Shown here one piece after another: positions 42,136-51,090 of a stretch of 64,000 nucleotides of DNA. A program made the translations under genes and the position numbers. The stretch is taken from assembly GCA_035758825.1 (NCBI GenBank), contig DASTWA010000008.1:186001-250000 (forward strand), given 5' to 3'. The notes below the pieces were generated by a model. The model saw nothing but the letters and a program-made list of their open reading frames with translations, was not told where the DNA came from and did not search any database. Within the stretch, counting starts at the first letter, position 1, and every line of letters begins with the position of its first letter. This stretch comes from JARIHD01 sp035758825 (GTDB lineage: Bacteria > Patescibacteriota > Saccharimonadia > Saccharimonadales > UBA4665).

Positions 42136-44166
42136 TTACCCCCTTAGTATGTTTAAGAATTCCTGCTCGTCGATTTGCTTGGTACCTAATTTTTCGGCTT
42201 TTTTGAGCTTGCTGGCGCCGACATTCTTGCCCACCACCAAATAGGTGGTATCTTTGCCTACACTGGACTGGAAAGTGCCGCCTAGCTCGCGGATCTTTTC
42301 GCCGGCTTCGTCGCGGCCCATGGACTCTAGGGTGCCGGTCACTACGAAACTCTTGCCGTGCAAGGGGCCGTGGGCGTGCGACTCAAAATGCGGGCGGACT
42401 CCTAAAGCATGGAACTTATCGATTAGTCGCTGGTTATCTTCGTCGGCAAACCAGGCCAAGATGGATTCGGCAACGACTTCACCGATACCTTCAACCTGCA
42501 GGAGCTCGTCCATGGTCGCCTTGCTCAATTTTTCGAGTGAGCCAAAATGCTCTGCTAAGTCGATTGCCGTCTGTGAACCTACGTGACGAATGCCCAAGCC
42601 GTAAATAAAACGAGGCAGCGGCGGTGTCTTGCGTTCGGCGATTGCCGTCACCAGGTTGCTAGCTGATATCTCTGCAAAACGCTCCAGTTCGATCACCTGG
42701 TCTTTGGTCAGGGTGTAGATGTCGGCCATGTCGCCTACCAGCTTGGCGTCGACCAGGGCAGCGACGTTTTTCTCGCCCATACCGTCGATATCAAGCGCAC
42801 CGCGGCTGGCGAAATGCGACAGCGCCTGCTTGAGCAGCAGCTTGCCGGTTGCACCTTTAACACGGTAAACGGCTTCGCCTTCGGGCCGTACGAATTCCAG
42901 TTCTGGATACTGGCGCGCCAGTTCCGCTTCCATATCGAATGGCTTGGCGTTTTTTGGGCGCAAGTCGGTCAAAACTTGCAGGACCTGTGGAATAATGTCG
43001 CCGGCCTTAAAAATCACCACCGTGTCACCGACCCGGATGTCTTTGCGGGCGATCTCATCAGCATTATGTAAGCTGGCGTGTTGTACAGTAGTGCCGGCCA
43101 CGGGCACTGGATCAAACACAGCCACGGGTGTTGCAGCGCCCGTGCGGCCAATACTCAGGACAATATCTTTTACGACAGTCGTGGCTTCTTCGGCAGCATA
43201 TTTGTAAGCAATGGCACCGCGGGGAGCCTTGCCGACAATCCCGAGTTCGGCGTATAGAAGCCGGTCGTTTAGTTTGATAACTAACCCGTCGGTATTGAAA
43301 GGCAGGTCGTGCCGCTTGGTCTCCCATTCGTCGGCAAAGGCCATGATTTGGTCGACGCTGTGGAGTACAGTGGCCTGCGGATTGGCTGGCACGCCCAAGC
43401 TACGGATAGCTTCGTAGGCATACTCATAGGTTGGAATCTCGCTCGGATCGTCGCGCAGCATATCGTAAGCCCTAAAACGCAGGGGACGGTCGGCGGCCAA
43501 TTTTGGATCCAGCTGCCGGATGGTGCCTGCGGCCAGGTTGCGGGGATTCTTGAACAAATCGAGTCCCTGCTGCTCACGTAGCTTATTGAGCTTTGCAAAG
43601 TCGTCCTTGTGCATAATAATTTCGCCGCGGATTTCGGTTCGTCCCTTGAGGAAGGCAGCGAACTTTTTGCTTTCACGCAAGGTAAACGGCACACTCTCGA
43701 TAGTCGAGACGTTGGTCGTAACGTCTTCGCCCACAAAACCATCGCCGCGGGTAATAGCCTGGACAAAAACACCGTCCTCGTACACGATCGAGCATGCCAG
43801 CCCATCCATCTTGATGTCAGCGAAAAATTCCAGCTTTTTGCCAGGTGCGAGCTTCTCGGTACGCTCAATCCAGGCCACAACTTCTTCGCGGTTAAAAACG
43901 TCGTTCAGGCTAATCATACGCGTGCGATGCTGGATCTTGGTAAACCCGGGCAACGGTTCGCCGGCCACGCGCTGCGTTGGGCTGTCCGGAGTAATCAGTT
44001 CTGGATACTGCCCTTCGAGTTCGGATAACTCGTGCTTGAGACTGTCCGCCGCAGCCTCGCTCATGATCGACTCGTCGAGCACGTGGTAATGGTAGCGGTA
44101 GGTATTTATCTGCTCGCGGAGCTTAGCAACCCGTTCCGCCGCCTGCTTTTTACTTAGGCCACTCAC
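42136..44166 (-). CDS. ligA: NAD-dependent DNA ligase
   Basis: The 676-aa enzyme has an N-terminal Ia domain, the adenylation motif FADIKMDGLACSIVYEDG with catalytic Lys, an OB fold, a Cys-free zinc region, helix-hairpin-helix units (RFIYGLGIRHVGSQTAIDLA) and a C-terminal BRCT domain (GKSFVVTGTLESMGRDEAGE). The zinc-finger cysteines normally between OB fold and HhH are missing, which is unusual but seen in some CPR ligases. Start GTG 44166 overlaps the previous stop by four bases. Confidence 0.96.
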   Translation of the reverse strand: MSGLSKKQAAERVAKLREQINTYRYHYHVLDESIMSEAAADSLKHELSELEGQYPELITPDSPTQRVAGEPLPGFTKIQHRTRMISLNDVFNREEVVAWIERTEKLAPGKKLEFFADIKMDGLACSIVYEDGVFVQAITRGDGFVGEDVTTNVSTIESVPFTLRESKKFAAFLKGRTEIRGEIIMHKDDFAKLNKLREQQGLDLFKNPRNLAAGTIRQLDPKLAADRPLRFRAYDMLRDDPSEIPTYEYAYEAIRSLGVPANPQATVLHSVDQIMAFADEWETKRHDLPFNTDGLVIKLNDRLLYAELGIVGKAPRGAIAYKYAAEEATTVVKDIVLSIGRTGAATPVAVFDPVPVAGTTVQHASLHNADEIARKDIRVGDTVVIFKAGDIIPQVLQVLTDLRPKNAKPFDMEAELARQYPELEFVRPEGEAVYRVKGATGKLLLKQALSHFASRGALDIDGMGEKNVAALVDAKLVGDMADIYTLTKDQVIELERFAEISASNLVTAIAERKTPPLPRFIYGLGIRHVGSQTAIDLAEHFGSLEKLSKATMDELLQVEGIGEVVAESILAWFADEDNQRLIDKFHALGVRPHFESHAHGPLHGKSFVVTGTLESMGRDEAGEKIRELGGTFQSSVGKDTTYLVVGKNVGASKLKKAEKLGTKQIDEQEFLNILRG

Positions 44167-45101
44167 AAAAGCTCCCTATATAGGCGATACATATATCCGT
44201 GGATAATCGGCAGCCCGAACATGCTCGTTAGCAAGAAGGTGATACTGGCAAGCGGAGCGGCAATATATATAAGCGGGATAATCAACACGCCGCCGGCGAC
44301 CAGCAAAAATATGGGCAAAAACAGCAGCTTGCGCATGATGGTCCAGCGGCGATAACGGACCAACTCGCGAGCAGACCTAAGAGCGGCCATCGGCTGCATA
44401 TCGGGAAGGCACACTATGTAGAGCGCAAATAACGACGAGGCCAGCATATACAAAGTCATCAAGCCAAAAATGCCGAATGCGACGCCCCACAACACTGTCT
44501 CTGCTCCCGTAGCAGCGATGCCGGAACTTACAAGATTGTGCAAATAACCGGCAACAACTACCGGAAGCATCTGGCTGAGTGCGACAATCCCCACGAGCAA
44601 AAACGGTATGAGCGGGTACATTCCCCAGTAAAACCCATCACGAATACGCACCTTATTGCCGGCATAAATTTCGCGCAGCGTCCAAATGAGAGCCAGGCTG
44701 GTAATAAGCGTCAGGAATAGCTGATACGCGCCAGCGGTCGAATTATTGATGTTGCCGGAGGAACTGGCCATATACACAAAAAGCATAGTGCTGGACAACA
44801 GGCTACCAAAAGAGCCCTGGTTAAGCCCGTCCAAATTTTCTTTGGTCTGGTTAATGTCGCTGGCGTTAAAACTCTGGACCAAAAGCAGGTTCATAACCCC
44901 GTAGATGAGGATAATCCCCAGAAACGTCTTCCAGTTGCGGCGCATAACGCCGAGCGTGCCCTTAAGCAGCTTAAACGAGCTGGGCAGCTTAGGGCCGGCG
45001 GTCTTAATAGGTTTTTGGAGCTTGAACGACTTGTAGCTGCCGGTTTTGAGTTTACGGGGCGTTTTGACCGGTTTCTTGTCTGCGTTTGGAGTTTTTGACA
45101 T
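44163..45101 (-). CDS. Polytopic membrane protein, unknown function
   Basis: The 312-aa protein has a Lys-rich cytoplasmic N-terminus of about 60 residues and about six membrane helices (for example TFLGIILIYGVMNLLLVQSF, LIPFLLVGIVALSQMLPVVV, LLFLPIFLLVAGGVLIIPLI). The layout resembles the DUF7847-type or phosphodiesterase-associated membrane domains, but I cannot name it. It starts 13 bases after htpX and overlaps ligA. Confidence 0.75.
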   Translation of the reverse strand: MSKTPNADKKPVKTPRKLKTGSYKSFKLQKPIKTAGPKLPSSFKLLKGTLGVMRRNWKTFLGIILIYGVMNLLLVQSFNASDINQTKENLDGLNQGSFGSLLSSTMLFVYMASSSGNINNSTAGAYQLFLTLITSLALIWTLREIYAGNKVRIRDGFYWGMYPLIPFLLVGIVALSQMLPVVVAGYLHNLVSSGIAATGAETVLWGVAFGIFGLMTLYMLASSLFALYIVCLPDMQPMAALRSARELVRYRRWTIMRKLLFLPIFLLVAGGVLIIPLIYIAAPLASITFLLTSMFGLPIIHGYMYRLYRELL

Positions 45102-45114
45102 CGTACTTCTTAGT

Positions 45115-45990
45115 TTACAGGTGGTCGCCCATTCCGCGCAATCGGGCGATACGGTCCTCGACTGGCGGGTGTGTGCTAAACAGGCGGGCCATAGCCTTAC
45201 CCTTTAAAGGGTTTGCGAAGAACAAGTGGGCGGTAGCCGTATTCTGTCGGCGCATAACCGACCCATGGTCCCGGATCTTCTCGAGAGCACGGGCCAAACC
45301 TTCGGGGTAGCGTGTAGTTAGCGCGCCGGTGCTATCTGCCAGGTACTCGCGGCGGCGTGACACGGCCAGCTGGACGAGCATCGCGATGAACGGCGCCAGA
45401 ATGGCCGCTACGATCGCCAGTACCAAAAAGATTGGATTAGGCGATTCGTCGTCGCTGCTTCGGAACCACATCATATGGAAAATCATATCAGCGATAAACC
45501 CGATGGCGCTGACCAGCCCGAAGACGATCATCATCACCCTGATGTCATAGTTTTTGACGTGTCCCATCTCGTGGGCAATAACCGCCTCTAGCTCCTGGTC
45601 GTCCATAATGCCCAGAAGACCGGTCGTTGCAGCGACAACTGCATGCTTGGGGTCACGCCCGGTAGCAAAAGCATTCGGGGCCGGGTCATCTATGACATAC
45701 ACCTTGGGCATAGGCATGCCCGTAGCGATGCTCAGATTCTCGACAGTTCGGTATAGCCGGGGGTCGTCTTTTTTGGAGATTTCTTTCGCGCCATTCACTG
45801 CCAAAGCTATCTTTGCGGCTGCAAAGTACTGAATGAGCGCATACGCGCCACCAATAATCAGGGCCAGGTACAAAAAATATGGCTGTCCATAAAGGTTGCC
45901 TACAATCCATCCCATCCCGCCGATAATCAGCGCGAAGATGGCCATAATAAGCCACGTTTTACGTTTGTTAGCTGCTATTTCTGAGTACAT
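45115..45990 (-). CDS. htpX: HtpX-like M48 membrane metalloprotease
   Basis: The 291-aa protein has two N-terminal membrane helices, the zinc motif EAVIAHEMGHVKNYD (HExxH), two further helices, and a third zinc ligand in RREYLADSTGALTTRYPEGL. It degrades misfolded membrane proteins. It follows lemA with an 11-base gap, the common lemA-htpX pair. Confidence 0.95.
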   Translation of the reverse strand: MYSEIAANKRKTWLIMAIFALIIGGMGWIVGNLYGQPYFLYLALIIGGAYALIQYFAAAKIALAVNGAKEISKKDDPRLYRTVENLSIATGMPMPKVYVIDDPAPNAFATGRDPKHAVVAATTGLLGIMDDQELEAVIAHEMGHVKNYDIRVMMIVFGLVSAIGFIADMIFHMMWFRSSDDESPNPIFLVLAIVAAILAPFIAMLVQLAVSRRREYLADSTGALTTRYPEGLARALEKIRDHGSVMRRQNTATAHLFFANPLKGKAMARLFSTHPPVEDRIARLRGMGDHL

Positions 45991-46001
45991 ATTCTATTAA
46001 T

Positions 46002-46559
46002 TTAGAAAGAAACGTCTACCGGCTTCTCGATAGAAGCAGGCTCATCGACTTCAAAGAACTCGCGTTTCTTAAAGCCAAACATCTTGGCGATGAGATTGCT
46101 TGGGAATGTATCAATCTTGATGTTTAAGTCACGGGCCGAACCATTGTAGAAACGGCGGGATGCCATGATTTTATCTTCGGTGTCCGTCAATTCGTCCTGC
46201 AGCTTTTGGAAGTTTTCGCTGGCGCGGAGCTGCGGGTAGGCTTCGGCGACGGCAAACAGGCTCTTTAGAGCTTGTTCGAACTGATTCTCAGCCTTAGCTG
46301 TCTCTTGGACGCCTTGGGCGCTCAGGGCGTTAGCGCGGGCCTTGGTGACATTCTCGATTACTTCTTTTTCGTGCTTGGCATATCCCTTTACGGCGTTTAC
46401 CAAATTAGGTATAAGGTCGTATCGGCGCTTCAGCTGGACGGTTATATCGCTCCAAGCTTCTTCGACACGGATTTTAGTACGCACCAGGCTGTTGTACATC
46501 ATCACCACGATGATGACCAGCAGGACGGCGGCGACAATAGCTATAATTGCGGGTGTCAT
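46002..46559 (-). CDS. lemA: LemA family protein
   Basis: The 185-aa protein has one N-terminal membrane helix (IIAIVAAVLLVIIVVMMYNS) followed by the LemA helical domain: RTKIRVEEAWSDITVQLKRR, YDLIPNLVNAVKGYAKHEKE, and YNGSARDLNIKIDTFPSNLI. The role is unclear; it is usually encoded with htpX. AAAGGAG precedes ATG 46559, with TATACT about 40 bases upstream. It is the first gene of the cluster down to rdgB. Confidence 0.94.
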   Translation of the reverse strand: MTPAIIAIVAAVLLVIIVVMMYNSLVRTKIRVEEAWSDITVQLKRRYDLIPNLVNAVKGYAKHEKEVIENVTKARANALSAQGVQETAKAENQFEQALKSLFAVAEAYPQLRASENFQKLQDELTDTEDKIMASRRFYNGSARDLNIKIDTFPSNLIAKMFGFKKREFFEVDEPASIEKPVDVSF

Positions 46560-46672
46560 AGTATTTAAGTAACTCCTTTGCTTACGCTTGTAGTATAGCG
46601 TAACAGCCTTAGCTTAAACAGTACTTCTTGTGTAATACTCCAGCTTTAATTACGGTTTTTCGGCATGGGGGT

Positions 46673-46716
46673 AAGAGGGTAACTGTTGGCGTGACGGCCA
46701 GACTAGTCACCCTCTT
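46673..46716. repeat. Inverted repeat between lemA and the antiporter gene
   Basis: AAGAGGGT (46673-46680) and ACCCTCTT (46709-46716) form 8-bp arms with inner ACT/AGT and TGGC/GCCA pairs. No T-run on either strand. On the minus strand it lies between the antiporter stop and the lemA promoter, so it may be a 3' stabilising hairpin. Confidence 0.45.
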
Positions 46717-46758
46717 GGTGTAATCTCCTCTCGCTGAGGTACGGATAGTTGCCTGCAA

Positions 46759-47889
46759 TCAGGCGCGACGTGCTTCGAGGCGGTCGAATGCCCAATTGCA
46801 AGCAAAGTTGAGCAGGTTTGCTACAACGATAGCCAGCGACACGGCAGCTACAGCACCATCAATGAACGGCTCCAGATTCAGGGCCAGGACGATGGCGGTA
46901 ATGCCGTTTTGCTGCGCCAGCGCCAAATGCCAGGTGTCGCGAGCCGAAAAGGAACGTGTTGCCGATCCCTCCTTACCCATACGGGACGCGGACCACATGA
47001 CCAGCCATGCCACGATGATCTGCGACGCGTACGTCGCAGCACCAAGGACCAGACCGCCCTTCCAGTCAACGCCACCAGCCAGGAGGATCCCTAGCAAGAA
47101 CGTCGCACCGTATAGTGCCGTGTTGGTGAGCAACTCTGCGCGGCGGCCTTTACCGAGCCACTCAGGCCGGACAAACCAGCCAATCAGTGCCGCAATGCTA
47201 TACAGCCGAAGCGGCGCCGAAATGGCGCCTACCACACTCGCGACCGTACCCTTGGCCTTTTCGCTGTCGTCAAGCTTGTGCATCAGCCCGCGCGTGCCAC
47301 GCATATCATGCATGCGACGGCGTAAAGCTACCAGCCCCACCACAAGCAATGCCAAGGCGAACGGTGCAAGGTCAATCAAGGCATCGGTCCATTTAGTACC
47401 GTCTGCAAACGCCTGGTTGGCAAAACTCGCCGACAGACCCAGGATGAATGGCGTTGCCAGTGCCGTCATGGGATCGTCAAAACTCGCCCACATGTTGAGG
47501 ACAGTTTTGGTTCTGGGGTTCATGCGCGGGTCACCCTGGAGTGCTGCAACACTCAAAGGGTCGATCTGGGCGACCGACATTCCGAGCACCGCGTATTCCC
47601 AGTTACTCGTTGCCATATAGGCTGCGAGAAAAATGATCAGGTACTTGCACAGTACCCCGACAGTGACCGCAATAAGCACGATTCGCCAATGCAACCTGGC
47701 CTCGAACTTGTCGATACCATATACGGCCATGTACAGCCCAAAACAAAGCAAAGCGCTTGCTACCAACACGTAGGGCAACGAGTGCTCGACTCCGCTCCAG
47801 CCAAACAGCCTTGCACCAGCCAGACCTATCAGGGCAATGGCAACCAAGACAGCCAAGCGCAAAAGATGCGCCCTTTCAGCTGCTTTCAC
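46759..47889 (-). CDS. Cation/proton antiporter-like membrane protein
   Basis: The 376-aa protein has about ten hydrophobic helices. A central motif, AQIDPLSVAALQGDPRMNPR then TKTVLNMWASFDDPMTALAT, carries the Asp-Pro and the Asp-Asp pair expected for the ion site of CPA-type Na+/H+ antiporters. The GTG start at 47889 follows AAAGGAGGGG. Ion specificity cannot be told. Confidence 0.75.
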   Translation of the reverse strand: MKAAERAHLLRLAVLVAIALIGLAGARLFGWSGVEHSLPYVLVASALLCFGLYMAVYGIDKFEARLHWRIVLIAVTVGVLCKYLIIFLAAYMATSNWEYAVLGMSVAQIDPLSVAALQGDPRMNPRTKTVLNMWASFDDPMTALATPFILGLSASFANQAFADGTKWTDALIDLAPFALALLVVGLVALRRRMHDMRGTRGLMHKLDDSEKAKGTVASVVGAISAPLRLYSIAALIGWFVRPEWLGKGRRAELLTNTALYGATFLLGILLAGGVDWKGGLVLGAATYASQIIVAWLVMWSASRMGKEGSATRSFSARDTWHLALAQQNGITAIVLALNLEPFIDGAVAAVSLAIVVANLLNFACNWAFDRLEARRA

Positions 47890-48042
47890 TGGTCTCCCCT
47901 CCTTTACGAGATTTGTTGTGCGTACGATTACACTTGTGTGAGTATAGCGCTCGAATTACATTTTGCAACCTGCCCGAGACGTAAAAAGCATACATATCTG
48001 CATGTGACAAACGACTTAACGACGTTATACTATGTACAGATT

Positions 48043-49251
48043 ATGCGACGATATGAACGGCCTAAGCGACATATCAAACGAAAACTCTTCAGCTTTGTGC
48101 TGATGATGCTCGCCATCGGAGCACTGTTTAATCTTGCGCGTCCGCTGCCGCATGCCGATGCATCCATTGTAGCCATGACCAGCCAGGTCAATTCGGTCAG
48201 GCTCACTTGGCCCGCCCAGGGCTACGCTGCTATCGGTGCCAAAGGCTACGGCGTACTCGAAACCCACGGGTCACAAGCCCAACGCCCGATGGCAAGCATT
48301 TCCAAGATAGTAACAGTGCTCGCCGTGCTCGAAAAGCATCCCTTCAAGTCGGCCAAATCATCCCCCATGCTAACCATGACAGCCGCAGATGTTGCATTGT
48401 TCAATAAATACTATGGCATGGGCGGCTCGTACGCCAAGGTTGAGGTGGGTGAAAAAATATCGCTTTACCAGGTCTTGCAAGCCATACTCCTGCCCTCGGC
48501 AAACAACATGGCCGACAGTGCCGCAATCTGGTCGTTCGGGTCAATGGAAAAATATCACGCATACGCAAACCAGATGTTGTCGCGTATGGGACTCAAACAA
48601 ACCATCGTCGCCACCGATGCCAGTGGTTTTGCGCCGGACAGCAAAAGTACGCCTTCCGAGCTTGTCCGTTTGGGTGAATTAGCTATGAGTAATCCGATTA
48701 TCGCCCAAATAGTCGTCCAGCCATCGGCAACTATTCCTGTCCATGGTGTCATATATAGCGCCAACTCACGCCTGGGCTTTAATGGTATTATCGGCATCAA
48801 AACCGGCTTGACTGACGAAGCCGGAGGTTGTTTCTTGTTTGCTGCCAATCATGAGGTAAAGGGCAAAAAGATTATGCTCATCGGCGCCGTCATGGGAGAG
48901 CCGACCTTGCGAGCAGCGCTAGCCGACAGCGAACCGCTATTAAATTCGGCCAAACCCCATTTTGGCGCAAAAACACCTATCGAAGCCGGCGAGGTATTTG
49001 CCACCATTACAACACCATGGCAGGAAGCTGCCGAAGTTGTCGCCCAAAAGGACGTCTCGCTAATCGCCTGGAATGGCAAACCCATCACACCCAACATTGA
49101 ACTACACAAAATCAACGGTTCCAAGCCGGCAGGCGCCACAGTAGGCGCGGCGCTGGTATCATCGGGCAATCATACGACCTCAACGCCGCTGGTTCTCAAG
49201 GAAGCTATTACCGGTCCATCATGGCAGTGGCGCGTAAAACGGATCAACTAA
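48043..49251 (+). CDS. D-alanyl-D-alanine carboxypeptidase (S11 PBP)
   Basis: The 402-aa protein has a membrane segment or signal at residues 15-30 (LFSFVLMMLAIGALFNLARP), then a transpeptidase domain with S85-I-S-K88 (RPMASISKIV), S152-A-N154 (LLPSANNMAD) and GIKTGLTDEAGG as KTG. A C-terminal beta domain follows. It trims peptidoglycan stems outside the membrane. TATACT (48026-48031) lies 11 bases before ATG 48043; the upstream frame from 47689 is not used. Confidence 0.9.
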   Translation: MRRYERPKRHIKRKLFSFVLMMLAIGALFNLARPLPHADASIVAMTSQVNSVRLTWPAQGYAAIGAKGYGVLETHGSQAQRPMASISKIVTVLAVLEKHPFKSAKSSPMLTMTAADVALFNKYYGMGGSYAKVEVGEKISLYQVLQAILLPSANNMADSAAIWSFGSMEKYHAYANQMLSRMGLKQTIVATDASGFAPDSKSTPSELVRLGELAMSNPIIAQIVVQPSATIPVHGVIYSANSRLGFNGIIGIKTGLTDEAGGCFLFAANHEVKGKKIMLIGAVMGEPTLRAALADSEPLLNSAKPHFGAKTPIEAGEVFATITTPWQEAAEVVAQKDVSLIAWNGKPITPNIELHKINGSKPAGATVGAALVSSGNHTTSTPLVLKEAITGPSWQWRVKRIN

Positions 49252-49261
49252 TCCACAGCTC

Positions 49262-49409
49262 TTGCACAAGACCCTTGCAGTGCTATACTACGACGGTCTA
49301 CACTTACAACGGGTATTGCATGATACCTAAAAAAGGGCAGCCATTGTAATCAACTTGGGTACAATCCTTCGTTGTAGGTGTAGACAGCCAGCAATGGCTG
49401 TCCTTTTTT
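49262..49409 (+). promoter_or_regulatory. Riboswitch-like leader (promoter, three-way junction, terminator/antiterminator)
   Basis: Promoter TTGCAC (49262-49267), 16 bases, TATACT (49284-49289) gives a start near G49296. A 16-bp helix forms at once: GTCTACACTTACAACG (49296-49311) with CGTTGTAGGTGTAGAC (49370-49385, one T-G pair). It encloses hairpins GGTAT/ATACC (49312-49327) and ATTGTA/TACAAT (49343-49365). Then comes terminator GACAGCCA-gcaa-TGGCTGTC plus T6 (49383-49409). GGGCAGCCATTG (49335-49346) can instead pair with CAATGGCTGTCC (49392-49403) as a 12-bp antiterminator. The downstream genes begin at 49437. Confidence 0.7.
49383..49409 (+). terminator. Intrinsic terminator of the leader
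   Basis: GACAGCCA/TGGCTGTC with a GCAA tetraloop followed by C and TTTTTT. Its 5' arm shares three bases with the closing helix of the leader, so the two structures influence each other. Confidence 0.85.
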
Positions 49410-49436
49410 ATTACTTAGGGGGACTAGGAGCACCTA

Positions 49437-49670
49437 ATGGCCGTTCTTGTCGTGTCCGAGGGCACGAATGACTACGACACTGTCTTTTGTGTCATATGTC
49501 TTCAGAAAGTTCCGTTAAACAGTGTTGCAGCCGGATCGCTATATGCCAATGGCCACCAGGCATTTGCCTGCAACACACATCTGCATGACCGAACCCGCTG
49601 GATAACCGAGTGGTCAACATTCGATACCCGGCAGCAAGAACAACCGCCTTATGCATTGGAGGGGGTATGA
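49437..49670 (+). CDS. Small putative zinc-binding protein
   Basis: The 77-aa protein has CVICL (CxxC) and, about 25 residues later, HQAFACNTHLH, arranged like a short zinc finger. No family recognised. AGGAG ends seven bases before ATG 49437. It is the first gene after the riboswitch-like leader, and its stop overlaps the next start (ATGA), so both are co-translated. Confidence 0.65.
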   Translation: MAVLVVSEGTNDYDTVFCVICLQKVPLNSVAAGSLYANGHQAFACNTHLHDRTRWITEWSTFDTRQQEQPPYALEGV

Positions 49671-50209
49671 CCCTCCCTCCTACAAGCCCTCGCTGGTACG
49701 TTGATGCCCGCGAAGTTATTACGTCCGAACACGTCAGCCTGGACCTTACCAGGCATTTGCCGCAACGCTTGGCTGTAGGACCGGCCGTTATTGTCTGCGA
49801 TGAGCCCGCCAAATTACTGCCGGTCATACGTAAGCGTTGGATGCGAATTATCCGCGAAACCGAACGCTACCGGTCCAGCACCCTGGACCGGCAAAAACGT
49901 TACGGACTTGAGCGCGATATCTCCAGAATGAAGGCCTTAAAGTTCAGCACAAAGCCCAACGAAGTGGCCGATGTGTTAATGATTACACCGTCCCAAACAG
50001 TGCTCGAATTGCCCCCGCATCACACGCTATATATTGCCTCTCAGCTGACCCCCGATCAGTTCGCCTCGGTGGTCGAGCATACCGAGCTCGGCAGCGTGGT
50101 GGTCGTATATGGCGAATGGAAGATGTACGAACGGGTTCTCCGGGCGATGTGCGGGGCGATTAACGATTACGGCGAAGGTGTTTACCCTGCCACCTTTTTG
50201 GACGGATGA
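49667..50209 (+). CDS. Hypothetical protein, 180 aa
   Basis: A soluble protein: an N-terminal half with VGPAVIVCDEPAKLLPVIRK, a basic helix RWMRIIRETERYRSSTLDRQ followed by KRYGLERDISRM, and a C-terminal strand-rich half (GSVVVVYGEWKMYERVLRAM). No family recognised. GGAGGGGG precedes ATG 49667, which overlaps the previous stop; the in-frame ATG at 49610 is not used. It is probably controlled by the leader at 49296. Confidence 0.7.
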   Translation: MTLPPTSPRWYVDAREVITSEHVSLDLTRHLPQRLAVGPAVIVCDEPAKLLPVIRKRWMRIIRETERYRSSTLDRQKRYGLERDISRMKALKFSTKPNEVADVLMITPSQTVLELPPHHTLYIASQLTPDQFASVVEHTELGSVVVVYGEWKMYERVLRAMCGAINDYGEGVYPATFLDG

Positions 50210-50220
50210 CCTATCTGGGC

Positions 50221-50257
50221 CAAACAAAAAACCGGTTCAAGACCGGTTCTTTGTTTG
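50221..50257. terminator. Bidirectional terminator
   Basis: CAAACAAA outer arm, AACCGGT-tcaag-ACCGGTT core, TTTGTTTG outer arm. It serves the plus-strand gene pair and the minus-strand tRNA-Val, whose 3' end it touches. Confidence 0.85.
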
Positions 50258-50332
50258 GTGGGCGCTGAGGGATTCGAACCCCCGACCCTCTCGGTGTAAA
50301 CGAGATGCTCTAGCCAGCTGAGCTAAGCGCCC
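50256..50332 (-). tRNA. tRNA-Val(TAC)
   Basis: Acceptor GGGCGCT/AGCGCCC, anticodon stem TCTCG/CGAGA with loop TTTACAC (anticodon TAC), T arm with TTCGAAT-type loop, and encoded CCA. Confidence 0.95.
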
Positions 50333-50382
50333 GTCCGAATACCAAATTATTGTACTACCTAACTCCTTATTTTGCAATATGA

Positions 50383-50997
50383 TTACCGGCCGATTTGATC
50401 GGCATAGTTGTCAATCAAATACCGGACAGCAAACGGCAATTGCTTTGTTAGGGCCTCATCCAGCGTCATCCAGACCGGCGCACGGCCTTCGTCTTCTTCG
50501 AGAACGCGCACTTCAGGCTGTTCAGCCAAGTCTTCGCGATACACATGCCACAAATGGCTATCGGCAGCACCGATGCACATATCGCCTACAATTTTAGTCG
50601 TTATGACTGGGGTAAGGTGTTCTGAACCTATCCCTACTTCTTCTTGTAATTCACGGATTGCAGCATGTTCGCCTGCCTCTCCGTTGTCTACGTGCCCAGC
50701 AGGGATTGTATACCCCAAAGGGTAAGCGACGCGTTCAAAAAAGAGATATTTACCCTCCCGGTTTCGTACAAACACGCCAGCACTTTCGTGCCAAAGCTCT
50801 CCATCGTCGGCTATCCACCACTTCCCGTCTTTAGAAGTGTTGCCTAGATGGATATAGCGATCGTTTACCTGGCCGCATGCCGAGCATTGCCACTTTAGGT
50901 AGCCATTCACCCTAATCTTGCTAATAGCTTCAGCGTTGCAGGCAATACAATATCTATGGGTTTTATTGTCGGTCGGAGCGGAAAATGCAATTTTCAC
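50383..50997 (-). CDS. Nudix hydrolase with N-terminal zinc ribbon
   Basis: In this 204-aa protein a four-Cys ribbon (YCIACNAEAI...WQCSACGQVN) comes first, then a Nudix domain with box GHVDNGEAGEHAAIRELQEE and VGIG. The layout resembles NudC-type NADH/NAD-cap hydrolases, though the fold order alone does not fix the substrate. Start GTG 50997 is favoured by TACACT eight bases upstream (near-leaderless). The longer frame from 51054 has no such support. Confidence 0.82.
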   Translation of the reverse strand: MKIAFSAPTDNKTHRYCIACNAEAISKIRVNGYLKWQCSACGQVNDRYIHLGNTSKDGKWWIADDGELWHESAGVFVRNREGKYLFFERVAYPLGYTIPAGHVDNGEAGEHAAIRELQEEVGIGSEHLTPVITTKIVGDMCIGAADSHLWHVYREDLAEQPEVRVLEEDEGRAPVWMTLDEALTKQLPFAVRYLIDNYADQIGR

Positions 50998-51090
50998 TAC
51001 TCCGTAGTGTACGCCCCAAAACGAGGACCAGCAATAACAACAAATGGTTTGCAATAAAATAGAAAAGTGTTACAATAATTCGAATTTATT

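Noticed and set aside
43281..43880. 199-aa minus-strand ORF
   Set aside because: Same strand but another frame inside ligA; out-of-frame shadow.
46796..47620. 274-aa plus-strand ORF
   Set aside because: Antisense to the antiporter gene, with Ser/Arg-rich shadow composition and no start signals.
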